This document shows, one piece after another, positions 43,647-51,746 of a stretch of 64,000 nucleotides of DNA. Position 1 is the stretch's first letter, and every line of letters begins with the position of its first letter. The translations under genes were made by a program, and so were the position numbers. The notes under the pieces are model-generated. The model was given only the letters and a program-made list of their open reading frames with translations, was not told the DNA's origin and did not search any database. Source of the stretch: Sphingobium bisphenolivorans. GTDB taxonomy: Bacteria; Pseudomonadota; Alphaproteobacteria; Sphingomonadales; Sphingomonadaceae. The stretch lies in assembly GCF_000412635.1 (NCBI RefSeq), contig NZ_ASTG01000006.1, positions 97,254 to 161,253 of the forward strand. Reading direction: 5' to 3'.

Positions 43647-45035
43647 CTACCGCGCCCCTTCCGGCCAGAGGATGACCCGCAGCGTCTGGATCAGGATCAG
43701 CAGGTCGAGGAAAGGCGTGTAATTCTTCGCATAGTAGAGGTCATATTCCAGCTTATGCCGGGCATCCTCGATCGACGCGCCATAGGGATAGTTGATCTGC
43801 GCCCAGCCGGTGATGCCGGGCTTCACCATGTGGCGCTCGGCATAATAGCGCAGATGCTGTTCCAGATCCTCGACGAACTGGCGGCGTTCGGGACGCGGGC
43901 CGACGAAGCTCATCTCGCCCTTCAGCACCGTCCAGGTCTGCGGCAGTTCATCGATGCGCAGCTTGCGCAGCCAATAGCCCAGGCGGGTGATGCGGGGATC
44001 GTCCTTTTCCGCCCAGACGGCCTGGCCCGACACTTCCGCGTCCTGACGCATCGTGCGCAGCTTCACGATCCAGAATTCCTCACCGTAAAGGCCGACGCGC
44101 TGCTGCCGGTAGAAGGCCGGTCCTTTGCTGTCGAGCTTCACCAGGATCGCTGCGAGCAGGATGATCGGCCCGGTCAGCAACAGCAGGATGGCGCTGGCGA
44201 TGATGTCGAACAGCCGCTTGGCAATGGTCGATACACGGCGCCCGGCGGAGAAGCCGTCGGAGAAGATCAGCCAGCTTGGGTTGACGCTGTCCAGATCGAC
44301 GCGGCCCGTCTCGCGCTCAAGGAAGGTGGAAATCTCGTTCACATGGACGCCGGTCGTCTTGATGCGCAACAGGTCAGACAGCGGCAGCGCGTTGCGCCGC
44401 TCCTCCAGCGCCAGCACCACCTCGCTGGCCGCCAGCCGCACCACGAAATCGGCGAGATTATAGATGGCGCTGCGATTGATGGCTTCGGCCACCACCTGCG
44501 GCCCGTCGTTCATCGCGATATAGCCGACGACGAGGAAGCCGGAGCCCTTACGCTGCTCCAGTTCGCGGATGCGGTTCGCGCGATTGCCCGCGCCCAGGAT
44601 CACCAGCCTGCGCTTGAAGGCTTCGCCGCCCAGCATCGATCCCAGCAGCAGTCGGATGGTGAGCAGCAGCGCTATGGACAGCCCCATCGCATAGAGGCTG
44701 TTGGAGCGCCAAAGCGTGATGTGCGGCAGCAGAAAATGCATCACCGAGAGGAAGATGACGCCCAGCGAGATCGCCACCAGCAGCCGGGCAAGGGCGAAGC
44801 GGATCGACTGGAGCGCTTCGGGGCCATAGACGCCGACCGCCACCATCGCCGTCTGAATGGCGGCGGCGAAGCTGACGAGCGGGCCAATGCGCGTCAGGAC
44901 ATGGTCGACATCCATGCCGATCTGCCGCGCGCGCAGCAGCCAGCCGCCTTCCGCCGCGCCGAGCAGCAGGGCGAAATCGAGCAGCTCCAGCAGCAGCACG
45001 GCGTGCGGCACATAATGTTTGAACAACCTGATCAT
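43647..45035 (-). CDS. XrtA/PEP-CTERM-linked polyprenyl-phosphate sugar transferase
   Basis: This is a 462-residue membrane glycosyltransferase of the EpsB/TIGR03013 type. It has four to five N-terminal helices, a nucleotide-binding middle (LVILGAGNRANRIRELEQRKG ... VGYIAMNDG), and a C-terminal bacterial sugar transferase domain: FDIIASAILLLLTGPIILLAAILVKLDSKGPAFYRQQRVGLYGEEFWIVKLRTM, DELPQTWTVLKGEMSFVGPRPERR. It moves a sugar-1-phosphate onto undecaprenyl phosphate, starting exopolysaccharide repeat units. It is the first gene of a three-gene unit with prsK and prsR; two operator-like palindromes lie upstream. No exosortase (xrtA) is in the window. Confidence 0.92.
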   Translation of the reverse strand: MIRLFKHYVPHAVLLLELLDFALLLGAAEGGWLLRARQIGMDVDHVLTRIGPLVSFAAAIQTAMVAVGVYGPEALQSIRFALARLLVAISLGVIFLSVMHFLLPHITLWRSNSLYAMGLSIALLLTIRLLLGSMLGGEAFKRRLVILGAGNRANRIRELEQRKGSGFLVVGYIAMNDGPQVVAEAINRSAIYNLADFVVRLAASEVVLALEERRNALPLSDLLRIKTTGVHVNEISTFLERETGRVDLDSVNPSWLIFSDGFSAGRRVSTIAKRLFDIIASAILLLLTGPIILLAAILVKLDSKGPAFYRQQRVGLYGEEFWIVKLRTMRQDAEVSGQAVWAEKDDPRITRLGYWLRKLRIDELPQTWTVLKGEMSFVGPRPERRQFVEDLEQHLRYYAERHMVKPGITGWAQINYPYGASIEDARHKLEYDLYYAKNYTPFLDLLILIQTLRVILWPEGAR

Positions 45036-45055
45036 TCGTCGCGCGCATCCTGCCG

Positions 45056-45073
45056 GCCGTCCGGCCGGACGGC
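45056..45073. repeat. 18-base perfect palindrome upstream of the sugar-transferase gene
   Basis: GCCGTCCGGCCGGACGGC is exactly its own reverse complement. It lies 21 bases before the sugar-transferase start codon (minus strand), so as RNA it would form a hairpin in the leader close to the ribosome binding site, or as DNA a protein-binding site. Confidence 0.6.
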
Positions 45074-45088
45074 TGAGTATCGGAGAAG

Positions 45089-45105
45089 CTTACAGCCGCT
45101 GTAAG
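45089..45105. promoter_or_regulatory. operator-like dyad CTTACAG-CCG-CTGTAAG
   Basis: This is a perfect 7-bp dyad with a 3-base centre, 54-70 bases upstream of the sugar-transferase start. It is the best candidate in this region for a PrsR upstream binding site or another regulator. I looked for a sigma-54 -24/-12 pair (GG-N10-GC) nearby and did not find a convincing one. Confidence 0.5.
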
Positions 45106-45243
45106 AAAATCCGACAGTGCAGCCATAGTGCACCGCAATCGCAAAGATTTTCTGAACATCGGCGCGGGGAAGAGGCGGGGAACATAGAGGGTGAGGCAGG
45201 ATTTAACTATGGATCGTCAGGTCGGTCTGCAAAGGGTATCGCC

Positions 45244-45696
45244 ATGACACAAAGCGCCCCCGTCATCGTCATCTGTCCGAACTGCGCCGCCGCCAACCGC
45301 GCGCCTCGCGAGAAGCTGAGCGCTGGCGGGAAGTGCGGGCGGTGCGGGCATGGCTTGTTCGGGGGCGAACCGGTAACGTTGACCTCCGCCAATTTCGACG
45401 CCCATGCCAGCCGCAGCGACTTGCCGCTGCTGGTCGATTTCTGGGCTTCATGGTGTGGCCCATGCCGGCAAATGTCGCCCGCCTTTTCCGCAGCGGCGCG
45501 CAACCTTGAACCCGCAATGCGCCTGGGCAAGGTCGACACGGAGGCGGAACAGATGATCGCGGGCCGCTACGACATCCGCTCGATCCCGACGATGATCCTC
45601 TTCTTCAAAGGCCGCGAGATCGCGCGGCAGTCGGGCGCGATGCCGCAACAGGCGATCGTCGCCTGGGCAAGGGCGCAGCAGGTTCCGGCCGCCTAG
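45244..45696 (+). CDS. trxC: thioredoxin 2 (zinc-binding)
   Basis: This is a 150-residue TrxC. An N-terminal zinc finger has two CxxC pairs (VICPNCAAAN and GGKCGRCGHGL, residues 11-14 and 30-33), and a thioredoxin domain follows with the active site DFWASWCGPCRQMSP (Cys66 and Cys69, approximately) and cis-Pro in SIPTMILF. It reduces protein disulphides and peroxides, often under oxidative stress. The frame is open from 45019, but AAAGGG before the ATG at 45244 decides the start. Its stop overlaps the 3' end of the convergent porin gene by four bases. Confidence 0.94.
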   Translation: MTQSAPVIVICPNCAAANRAPREKLSAGGKCGRCGHGLFGGEPVTLTSANFDAHASRSDLPLLVDFWASWCGPCRQMSPAFSAAARNLEPAMRLGKVDTEAEQMIAGRYDIRSIPTMILFFKGREIARQSGAMPQQAIVAWARAQQVPAA

Positions 45697-47036
45697 AAGC
45701 TGGCGATCAAGTTGAAGCTGTTGTAAACGGTCATGTCCTTCGGCGGCGCATTCGGCGCCTCCCGCAGGAAGCGGCCCTTGAGCAATAAAAGCCCATCATA
45801 TTCGAACCGCAGCCGCGCAGGGACCAGCCAATAGCGAAGCCGCGCTTCGATCTGATGTCCGGCAAAGTCGCCCGAGCGGCCCGATGCATCGCGAACGCCA
45901 GTCGTGGAGAAGCTGTCCTCCTTCGCGGCCAGCCACATCGGGCGGTAAACGGCGAACCAGTCGACCCGCTTGCCGGGTGTCGCCTCCAACCGGATCCCCG
46001 GCGTGATGATGTTGGCGCGCGCCACCGCATTGTAGAGGCCGGCGGGGGCCAGGTCCGCCCGGCGCATGCCGAACAGCGTGTCGAACCGGCCAAAGCGGCC
46101 GCCCGGCCGATCACCGCTCGCCCAGTCGAACTCCGCCGACAGGCGCGGCTTCCATGGGCCGCTGAAACTATATCCGACATCCGCGTGAAGGAAGTTCGCG
46201 CTGACCGGCAGGCGCGGCGCAGTTGCGGCGAGCGAGGCGCTGACCTCGCCGGTCTGGTGGAAATATTCGACCTCATAGTCCAGGTGGCCCGGACGCGGCT
46301 CGGCGATCACCCTGCCGCCATAGGTGTCGAGCGACCGGTCGCGGGTCGGACGCCCCGGCGCGTCACGCTCGCCCAGATGAAAATAGCTGAGTTCCGCCAT
46401 GAAAGGGCCGATTAGCCGCGCCCGCGACAGCAGCCCGCCCCAGAGCACCAGATCAAAGCTTTCCCGATCCAGCTTCACCTTATGATCGCGCAAGTCCTGC
46501 CGATCGTCGGGCAGGCGCATCTGCGGCAGCACGTAGATGAAGGTCCCCTTCAAATCCTTCGAGGCCGTCAGGTCGACACGCAGGCCGGTAGAACCGTTGG
46601 TGGTGTTGCGATAATCGTCCGCCGCGACCAGACGGCGCGAGCCAAGGTTCAGCGTCATGCGACCCGCGAGCAGCGATAGCTTCGTGCCCGCCCCGAACGG
46701 ACGATCGAAGTCGGCGCCGACATACGCCTGCACCGGTTCCAGCGCATTCACTTCATTGGTCGAAAGCGGCGTGCCGGGATCGGCTCCGTAAGCACGACTG
46801 TCGAACAATTCCACGCCGAATCGAACATTCCCGGTGCGATATTCGCCCAATATCTGCGTGCGGATATTGGCCAGGCTGTCGCTGCTGTCGAAGCCCGCGC
46901 GGGCCTGCCCGTCGATGCTTTCGTAGCGCAGGCGGACGCTGCCGGTCAGGCTGAAGCCATCCTTCGTCTCCTCAGCAAGACTAGGCGAGACGGAGACGAC
47001 CAGTGCGATAACCGGAAAAGGAATTTTCTTGAGCAT
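45693..47036 (-). CDS. alginate-export-type outer-membrane porin
   Basis: This is a 447-residue protein with a signal peptide (MLKKIPFPVIALVVSVSPSLAEE) and a long beta-barrel of the alginate_exp family (GFSLTGSVRLRYESIDGQARAGFDSSDSLANIRTQILGEYRTGNVRFGVELFDSRAYG, RRLVAADDYRNTTNGSTGLRVDL), ending in an aromatic residue (FNLIASF). The frame is open from 47078; the ATG at 47036 gives the signal peptide and is preferred, although its ribosome binding site is weak. It is divergent from chrB and the promoter regions overlap. Whether it exports a polysaccharide, takes up a nutrient, or is tied to chromate resistance is unclear. Confidence 0.85.
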   Translation of the reverse strand: MLKKIPFPVIALVVSVSPSLAEETKDGFSLTGSVRLRYESIDGQARAGFDSSDSLANIRTQILGEYRTGNVRFGVELFDSRAYGADPGTPLSTNEVNALEPVQAYVGADFDRPFGAGTKLSLLAGRMTLNLGSRRLVAADDYRNTTNGSTGLRVDLTASKDLKGTFIYVLPQMRLPDDRQDLRDHKVKLDRESFDLVLWGGLLSRARLIGPFMAELSYFHLGERDAPGRPTRDRSLDTYGGRVIAEPRPGHLDYEVEYFHQTGEVSASLAATAPRLPVSANFLHADVGYSFSGPWKPRLSAEFDWASGDRPGGRFGRFDTLFGMRRADLAPAGLYNAVARANIITPGIRLEATPGKRVDWFAVYRPMWLAAKEDSFSTTGVRDASGRSGDFAGHQIEARLRYWLVPARLRFEYDGLLLLKGRFLREAPNAPPKDMTVYNSFNLIASF

Positions 47037-47067
47037 GAGATATAGGTGTTCCTGATAATCAATCAAT

Positions 47068-47085
47068 ATGATACACATATATCAT
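47068..47085. promoter_or_regulatory. operator-like dyad overlapping the chrB start codon
   Basis: ATGATA-CACATA-TATCAT is a perfect 6-bp dyad with a 6-base spacer, covering the first two bases of the chrB ATG at 47084 and lying 32 bases before the divergent porin gene. ChrB proteins regulate chr genes, so an autoregulatory site shared by chrB and the porin is plausible. Confidence 0.5.
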
Positions 47086-48043
47086 GAGTTCGAAACCAGA
47101 ATCTTCTGCTTGGCTCGCGCTATTGCATCAGCTCCCGGCAAAGCCGCCCTATCTGCGCGTGAAAATCTGGCGGCGCTTGCAGGGGGTGGGCGCCATACCG
47201 CTCAAGAACGCCGTCCATGTCTTGCCCCGAAGCGCAGCGGCGGAAGGGGAATTCCGTGAACTGCTGGCGGAGATCACCGACAATGGCGGCGAGGCGATCC
47301 TTATCGAAGCGCGTCTTCTGGCGGGACAAAGCGATAGCGAAGTGCGCGGCCTGTTCGATGCCGCGCGCGATGCGGACTATGAGGAGATTGCCGATACGGC
47401 GCGCCGCCTCATGGAAACCGGCCCTGCCAGCGGCACCGACATCGCAAAGCTGCACAAGCGGATGGCGGAGGTCGGCCGACTCGATTTCTTCGGCGCGCAC
47501 GGCCGGCAACAGGCGGAGGCAGCGCTCGCCGAACTGGACCGCCAGCGCTACCAGCACCCCGATGTCAGCCGCGCCGCGACACAAGGCCCGGCGGAAACTT
47601 CCGACCTGCTCGGCAAGACCTGGGTGACGCGCAGCGGCATCCATGTGGACCGCATAGCCTGCGCCTGGCTGATCCGCCGCTTCATCGATCCGCAAGCGCA
47701 TTTTCGCTTCGTCGACGCGCGCACGCATGAGCCCGCGCCTGGCGAGCTGCGCTTCGACATGGCTGACGCGGAGTTCACGCATGAGGGCGACCGTTGCAGT
47801 TTCGAGACGCTGCTGCTGCGGGCGGGGCTGACCGGCGATCCGGGCTTGCAGGCGATCGGGGAGATCATTCACGATCTCGACATCGGCGATAGCAAATTCG
47901 GCCGGCCCGAAACGTCGGGCTTGGGCGCAATGCTCTCGGGCGTCTGCGCCTCCACCGACGACGATCTTCAGCGCATCAGCTTCGCAGGCGAAGCGCTCAA
48001 CCAATTTCATGCCTATTTCAGCAACCGGAAGAGTGAGAGATGA
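47084..48043 (+). CDS. chrB: chromate resistance protein/regulator ChrB
   Basis: This is a 319-residue ChrB. The N-terminal half (WLALLHQLPAKPPYLRVKIWRRLQGVGAIPLKNAVHVLP) and the C-terminal ChrB domain (TWVTRSGIHVDRIACAWLIRRFIDPQAHFRFVD, then FDMADAEFTHEGDRCSFETLL) are both present. Members act as chromate-sensing regulators or are needed for full resistance. The start codon lies inside a palindromic operator-like site. The stop overlaps the chrA start by ATGA. No frame problem is seen. Confidence 0.94.
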   Translation: MSSKPESSAWLALLHQLPAKPPYLRVKIWRRLQGVGAIPLKNAVHVLPRSAAAEGEFRELLAEITDNGGEAILIEARLLAGQSDSEVRGLFDAARDADYEEIADTARRLMETGPASGTDIAKLHKRMAEVGRLDFFGAHGRQQAEAALAELDRQRYQHPDVSRAATQGPAETSDLLGKTWVTRSGIHVDRIACAWLIRRFIDPQAHFRFVDARTHEPAPGELRFDMADAEFTHEGDRCSFETLLLRAGLTGDPGLQAIGEIIHDLDIGDSKFGRPETSGLGAMLSGVCASTDDDLQRISFAGEALNQFHAYFSNRKSER

Positions 48044-49431
48044 ACAGCACGCTTTCAGCAGCGTCCGATGCGGCGGACACTACACGGCCGAGCCACGGCG
48101 TATCTCTTGGCGAAGCGACGCGGGTCTGGGCGCGGGTCGCCGCGCTCAGCTTCGGGGGCCCGGCGGGCCAGATCGCGGTGATGCACCGTCTGCTGGTCGA
48201 GGAAAAGCGCTGGATCGGGGAGGAGCGTTTCCTTCACGCGCTCAACTATTGCATGCTGCTCCCCGGCCCGGAGGCGCAGCAGTTGGCGATCTATATCGGC
48301 TGGCTGCTGCACAAGACCAAGGGGGGGCTGATCGCCGGCATTCTGTTCGTCCTGCCGGGCTTCGTCGCCATTCTGGCGCTCAGCTACATCTATGTGCTGC
48401 TGGGCCAGGTGCCGTTGATCGAAGGCCTGTTCTTCGGCCTCAAGGCCGCGGTGCTGGCGATCGTGGTGCAGGCGGTGGTTCGCGTGGGCTCGCGCGCGCT
48501 CAAGAATAATGTAATGCGGGGCATCGCCGCCGCCGCCTTTATCGCCATCTTCTTCCTCGATGCCCCCTTCCCGCTGATCGTGCTGGCAGCCGGCATCGGC
48601 GGCTATCTGGGCGGGCGCAGCGGCCTGCCCCAGTTTCGCGGCGGCGGCGGCCACGGACCCTCGGGCGGCGCGGTGGTCCACGATCAGGACACCGCGCTGG
48701 GTGAGCAACTTCCGGACCATGCGCGGCCGAACCTTGGCTGGTCCCTGCGTATATCGCTTGCGCTGCTCACCCTGTGGCTGGCACCGGTGCTGGCGCTGAT
48801 CGTCCTCGCGGGGCCGGACAATGTCTTCTCCCAGATCGCCAGCTTCTTCAGCCAGATGGCGGTGGTGACCTTCGGCGGAGCCTATGCGGTCCTGGCCTAT
48901 GTCGCGCAGGAAGCCGTCGGCAGCTTCGGCTGGCTGCGGCCGGGCGAGATGCTGGATGGCCTCGGCATGGCGGAGACGACGCCCGGACCGCTCATCATGG
49001 TGACCCAGTTCGTCGGCTTCCTCGCCGCCTTCCGCGAGGCGGGCGGTTTGAACCCGCTGGTTGCCGCCACGCTCGGCGCGGTGCTGACGACGTGGGTCAC
49101 CTTCGTTCCCTGCTTCCTCTGGATCTTCGCGGGCGCGCCCTTCATCGAACGGCTGCGCGGCAACCGCGCACTATCGGCGGCCCTCACCGCGATCACGGCC
49201 GCCGTGGTGGGCGTCATCCTGAACCTCGCGCTCTGGTTCGCGATCCACACGCTTTTCCGGGAGGTGCGCCCGGTGGGCACCTTCGAGGTGCCGGTGCTCC
49301 AGTCGGCAAATATTCCCGCGCTGGTGTTGGCGGCAGGCGCGCTGATCGCGGCCTTTCGTTTCAAGGTGAACATGCTCCTGCTGCTAGGAGCGTGTGCGGT
49401 GCTCGGCGCGGCCTATGTCCTGATTTTTTAG
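48040..49431 (+). CDS. chrA: chromate efflux transporter ChrA
   Basis: This is a 463-residue CHR-family transporter built of two homologous halves. Half one has AALSFGGPAGQIAVMHRLLVEEKRWIGEERFLHALNYCMLLPGPEAQQLAIYIGW and half two has FFSQMAVVTFGGAYAVLAYVAQEAVGSFGWLRPGEMLDGLGMAETTPGPLIMVTQFVGF, both with the GG and TPGP/LPGP motifs of the family. It exports chromate using the proton gradient. It overlaps chrB by ATGA and converges with the kinase gene. Confidence 0.96.
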   Translation: MNSTLSAASDAADTTRPSHGVSLGEATRVWARVAALSFGGPAGQIAVMHRLLVEEKRWIGEERFLHALNYCMLLPGPEAQQLAIYIGWLLHKTKGGLIAGILFVLPGFVAILALSYIYVLLGQVPLIEGLFFGLKAAVLAIVVQAVVRVGSRALKNNVMRGIAAAAFIAIFFLDAPFPLIVLAAGIGGYLGGRSGLPQFRGGGGHGPSGGAVVHDQDTALGEQLPDHARPNLGWSLRISLALLTLWLAPVLALIVLAGPDNVFSQIASFFSQMAVVTFGGAYAVLAYVAQEAVGSFGWLRPGEMLDGLGMAETTPGPLIMVTQFVGFLAAFREAGGLNPLVAATLGAVLTTWVTFVPCFLWIFAGAPFIERLRGNRALSAALTAITAAVVGVILNLALWFAIHTLFREVRPVGTFEVPVLQSANIPALVLAAGALIAAFRFKVNMLLLLGACAVLGAAYVLIF

Positions 49432-49447
49432 CGCGCCTCCTGATATC

Positions 49448-51184
49448 TCATTCCGCCGCGGCGCCCTCCACCGCGGCGGCGATGTGGACGGACAGGTCCT
49501 GGATCGAGAAGGGCTTGGACAAAAGCCGGACCCCTTCCTTCGCCGCAGAAGCAGCCGCCGCGCTATAGCCGGTCATCAGCATCGAGGGCATGGCCGGCCA
49601 GTGCTGCCTGATCTTGCGCACCAGATCGATGCCACTCACTTCGCCCGGCATGATCATGTCAGACAGGATCAGCGAAAAGGCTGAATCCCTCTCCAGCAGG
49701 TTCAGCGCAGCGTCGCCGCTTTCCACCCGCTTATTCTCATAGCCGAGTTCCTCCAGCATGGCGCCGACCGTCGCCGCGACATTATCGTCATCCTCGACCA
49801 GCAGGATGCGCTGGCGTCCGGACGCGCTGACCGCGTCGGCACCGGCATCGCTGTCCGCCGGTGTCCGGAGCGAGCGCGGCAACAGCAGCGTCATGGTCGT
49901 CCCGCTGCCGGGAAGGCTGTCCACCTGCACCTCCCCGCCGGAAGCCCGCGCGAAGCCATAGACCTGGCTCAGACCCAGGCCCGTGCCCTGCCCCACGCCC
50001 TTGGTCGTGAAGAAGGGCTCGAAAATCTTTGCGACCAGTTCGGGCGCGATGCCGGTGCCGGTATCGGTGATGGCGAGCCGGACGAGATCGCCGCCCTGCG
50101 GCCCCGCCCCCTCCACATTGGCGGCTTCGATCACGATCACGCCGCCCTTGACCATTGCATCACGAGCGTTGAGGGCGATGTTGAGCACCGCCACTTCCAG
50201 CTCCGAGGCATCCACCTCGACGGGCCAGAGATCGCCGGGCAGGTGCATGGCGACCCTGATCCCCTCCCCCAGCGAACGGTCGAGCAGTGCGTCCATACCC
50301 CGCACGCGCTTGCCAAGGTCGATGACCTCGGGCTTCAACGGCGTGCGCCGGGAGAAGGCGAGCAGTTGCTGCGTCAGCTTGGCGCCCCGATCGACCGCCT
50401 GCCGGATGCCAGCCTTCAATCGCTCCAGCTTCGCCGGATCAGTGGTCCGCTCCATCAGGTCCAGCCCGCCCGACGCGATCATCAGCAGATTGTTGAAATC
50501 GTGGGCGACCCCGCCGGTCAACTGCCCCATCGCCTCCATCTTCTGCGACTGGCGCAGCGCCTCCTCGGCCTGCTGGCGGATGGCAATCTCCTCCTGCAAC
50601 TTCTGGTGCGCCTTGCTCAGCGAGGAGTAGGAGCCTGCCAGGATGACGATCAGCAGCGACGCCATGACGACAATCACGGCAATGCCCAGATAGCGGTTCA
50701 GCCGCCTTGACCAGCTGTCGAGCGACGATTGCAGGTAGACCGAGCCGAGCTGCGTATTGCCCTGCATGACGGGCGCCGCCACGGTGAGGGCGTTTCCGAC
50801 GATCTTCGTTTCCGCGGCAAGGCCGCGCTGCGGGTAGCGGGCCGGCGACAGCGCATAGCCAGCGACGAAATCCCCCCGCTCATCATAGGCCGCGGCCGCG
50901 ACGATCTGGGGATCGGCGCGCAGCGCGTTCAGATACTCCTGCAATGCGTCATGATCCTCGAACGCGAGCGGCGCGGCGATGCCGCTGGCGAGCGTCTGCG
51001 CCTGGACCATGATCTGTCGCTCTTTCTCCGACTGGCCGACCCGCTCCAGCTGCAGGGCGAAGGCGAGGCCGGCCGCCAGCAGGCAGATGGCGATGACAAC
51101 CGCCGTCAACGGCGTCGCCATCTGGGCGGCGATGGCCCTGGCGCGGAGCCGGGCGTCAGGCGAAGGATCGGGAGCGTCCGTCAT
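49448..51184 (-). CDS. hybrid sensor histidine kinase with C-terminal receiver
   Basis: This is a 578-residue membrane kinase. It has one helix near residues 22-45, a periplasmic sensor of CHASE8 type to about 165, a second helix near 167-187, a short coil, then the kinase core (MEAMGQLTGGVAHDFNNLLMIASGG with phosphoryl His, NIALNARDAM, ITDTGTGIAPELVAKIFEPFFTTK, GTGLGLSQVYGFA). It ends in a receiver domain (ILLVEDDDNVAATVGAMLEELGYE, Asp in LILSDMIMPG, Lys in LLSKPFS). No DNA-binding partner is nearby. It is the last gene of a TonB receptor-YfiR-kinase unit; the start overlaps the YfiR stop (ATGA). Confidence 0.92.
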   Translation of the reverse strand: MTDAPDPSPDARLRARAIAAQMATPLTAVVIAICLLAAGLAFALQLERVGQSEKERQIMVQAQTLASGIAAPLAFEDHDALQEYLNALRADPQIVAAAAYDERGDFVAGYALSPARYPQRGLAAETKIVGNALTVAAPVMQGNTQLGSVYLQSSLDSWSRRLNRYLGIAVIVVMASLLIVILAGSYSSLSKAHQKLQEEIAIRQQAEEALRQSQKMEAMGQLTGGVAHDFNNLLMIASGGLDLMERTTDPAKLERLKAGIRQAVDRGAKLTQQLLAFSRRTPLKPEVIDLGKRVRGMDALLDRSLGEGIRVAMHLPGDLWPVEVDASELEVAVLNIALNARDAMVKGGVIVIEAANVEGAGPQGGDLVRLAITDTGTGIAPELVAKIFEPFFTTKGVGQGTGLGLSQVYGFARASGGEVQVDSLPGSGTTMTLLLPRSLRTPADSDAGADAVSASGRQRILLVEDDDNVAATVGAMLEELGYENKRVESGDAALNLLERDSAFSLILSDMIMPGEVSGIDLVRKIRQHWPAMPSMLMTGYSAAAASAAKEGVRLLSKPFSIQDLSVHIAAAVEGAAAE

Positions 51185-51723
51185 TTTCTGTTCACCGAAA
51201 TGGCAAGTCCGAGCAATTTGGAACTGATCTTGAGGCCGTTGGCGCGCGCGGCGCCGTCATCGATATGGAAGCGCACGCGGCCGCCCTGCCTCACAAATTC
51301 GATCATGGCGCCCGGCGGACCGCCCGTCCGATCCGCCACCGTCAGGACCGGCTGCCCGGCCAGCGCCGCAAAGGGGGCATAGCCGGGATCGTCGGAATGG
51401 CCCGCGAACAGGATGCGGCAGCCTGCGGCGCTCCCCGCGGCCTGGAGCCGCCGAACGGCAACGGAGCGGCCGGCGATCTTCTGGCCGCGCACCACATCGT
51501 CCAGCACGCTGCCGAAGGGATCGCCGCCGGCGACGCAGATCGTGAACGTCCTTTCTCCAGCCGCTAAGGCAGTAGGAGGCCAGTCGACGAAGGGCGCGAA
51601 TTTGAAGAGGAAGCTCGCCTTCACCGCCTGCTCCAGCGTCGAGGGGGGCAGGCTCGCTTCGACCGGCGTGATCGCAAAGAGGATCATGAGCAGCAGCAGT
51701 GCGAAGGCAGAGCGATGCCGCAT
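51181..51723 (-). CDS. YfiR/DUF4154 periplasmic protein
   Basis: This is a 180-residue exported protein of the YfiR-like DUF4154 family. It has a signal peptide (MRHRSAFALLLLMILFAITPVEAS), then EQAVKASFLFKFAPFVDWPPTAL, FTICVAGGDPFGSVLDDVVRGQKIAGR, CRILFAGHSDD, and the closing IDDGAARANGLKISSKLLGLAISV. Elsewhere YfiR acts on a membrane signalling partner; here the partner would be the overlapping hybrid kinase (ATGA). The ATG at 51759, 13 bases inside the TonB gene, is an alternative start; 51723 is preferred because it gives the cleaner signal peptide and has AGGG 5 bases upstream. Confidence 0.88.
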   Translation of the reverse strand: MRHRSAFALLLLMILFAITPVEASLPPSTLEQAVKASFLFKFAPFVDWPPTALAAGERTFTICVAGGDPFGSVLDDVVRGQKIAGRSVAVRRLQAAGSAAGCRILFAGHSDDPGYAPFAALAGQPVLTVADRTGGPPGAMIEFVRQGGRVRFHIDDGAARANGLKISSKLLGLAISVNRK

Positions 51724-51746
51724 CCCAGCCCTGATGTGCCAGCGGC

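Noticed and set aside
45036-45243. Sigma-54 promoter before the sugar transferase
   Set aside because: I searched for GG-N10-GC with TGGC/TTGC context on the minus strand and found no good match.
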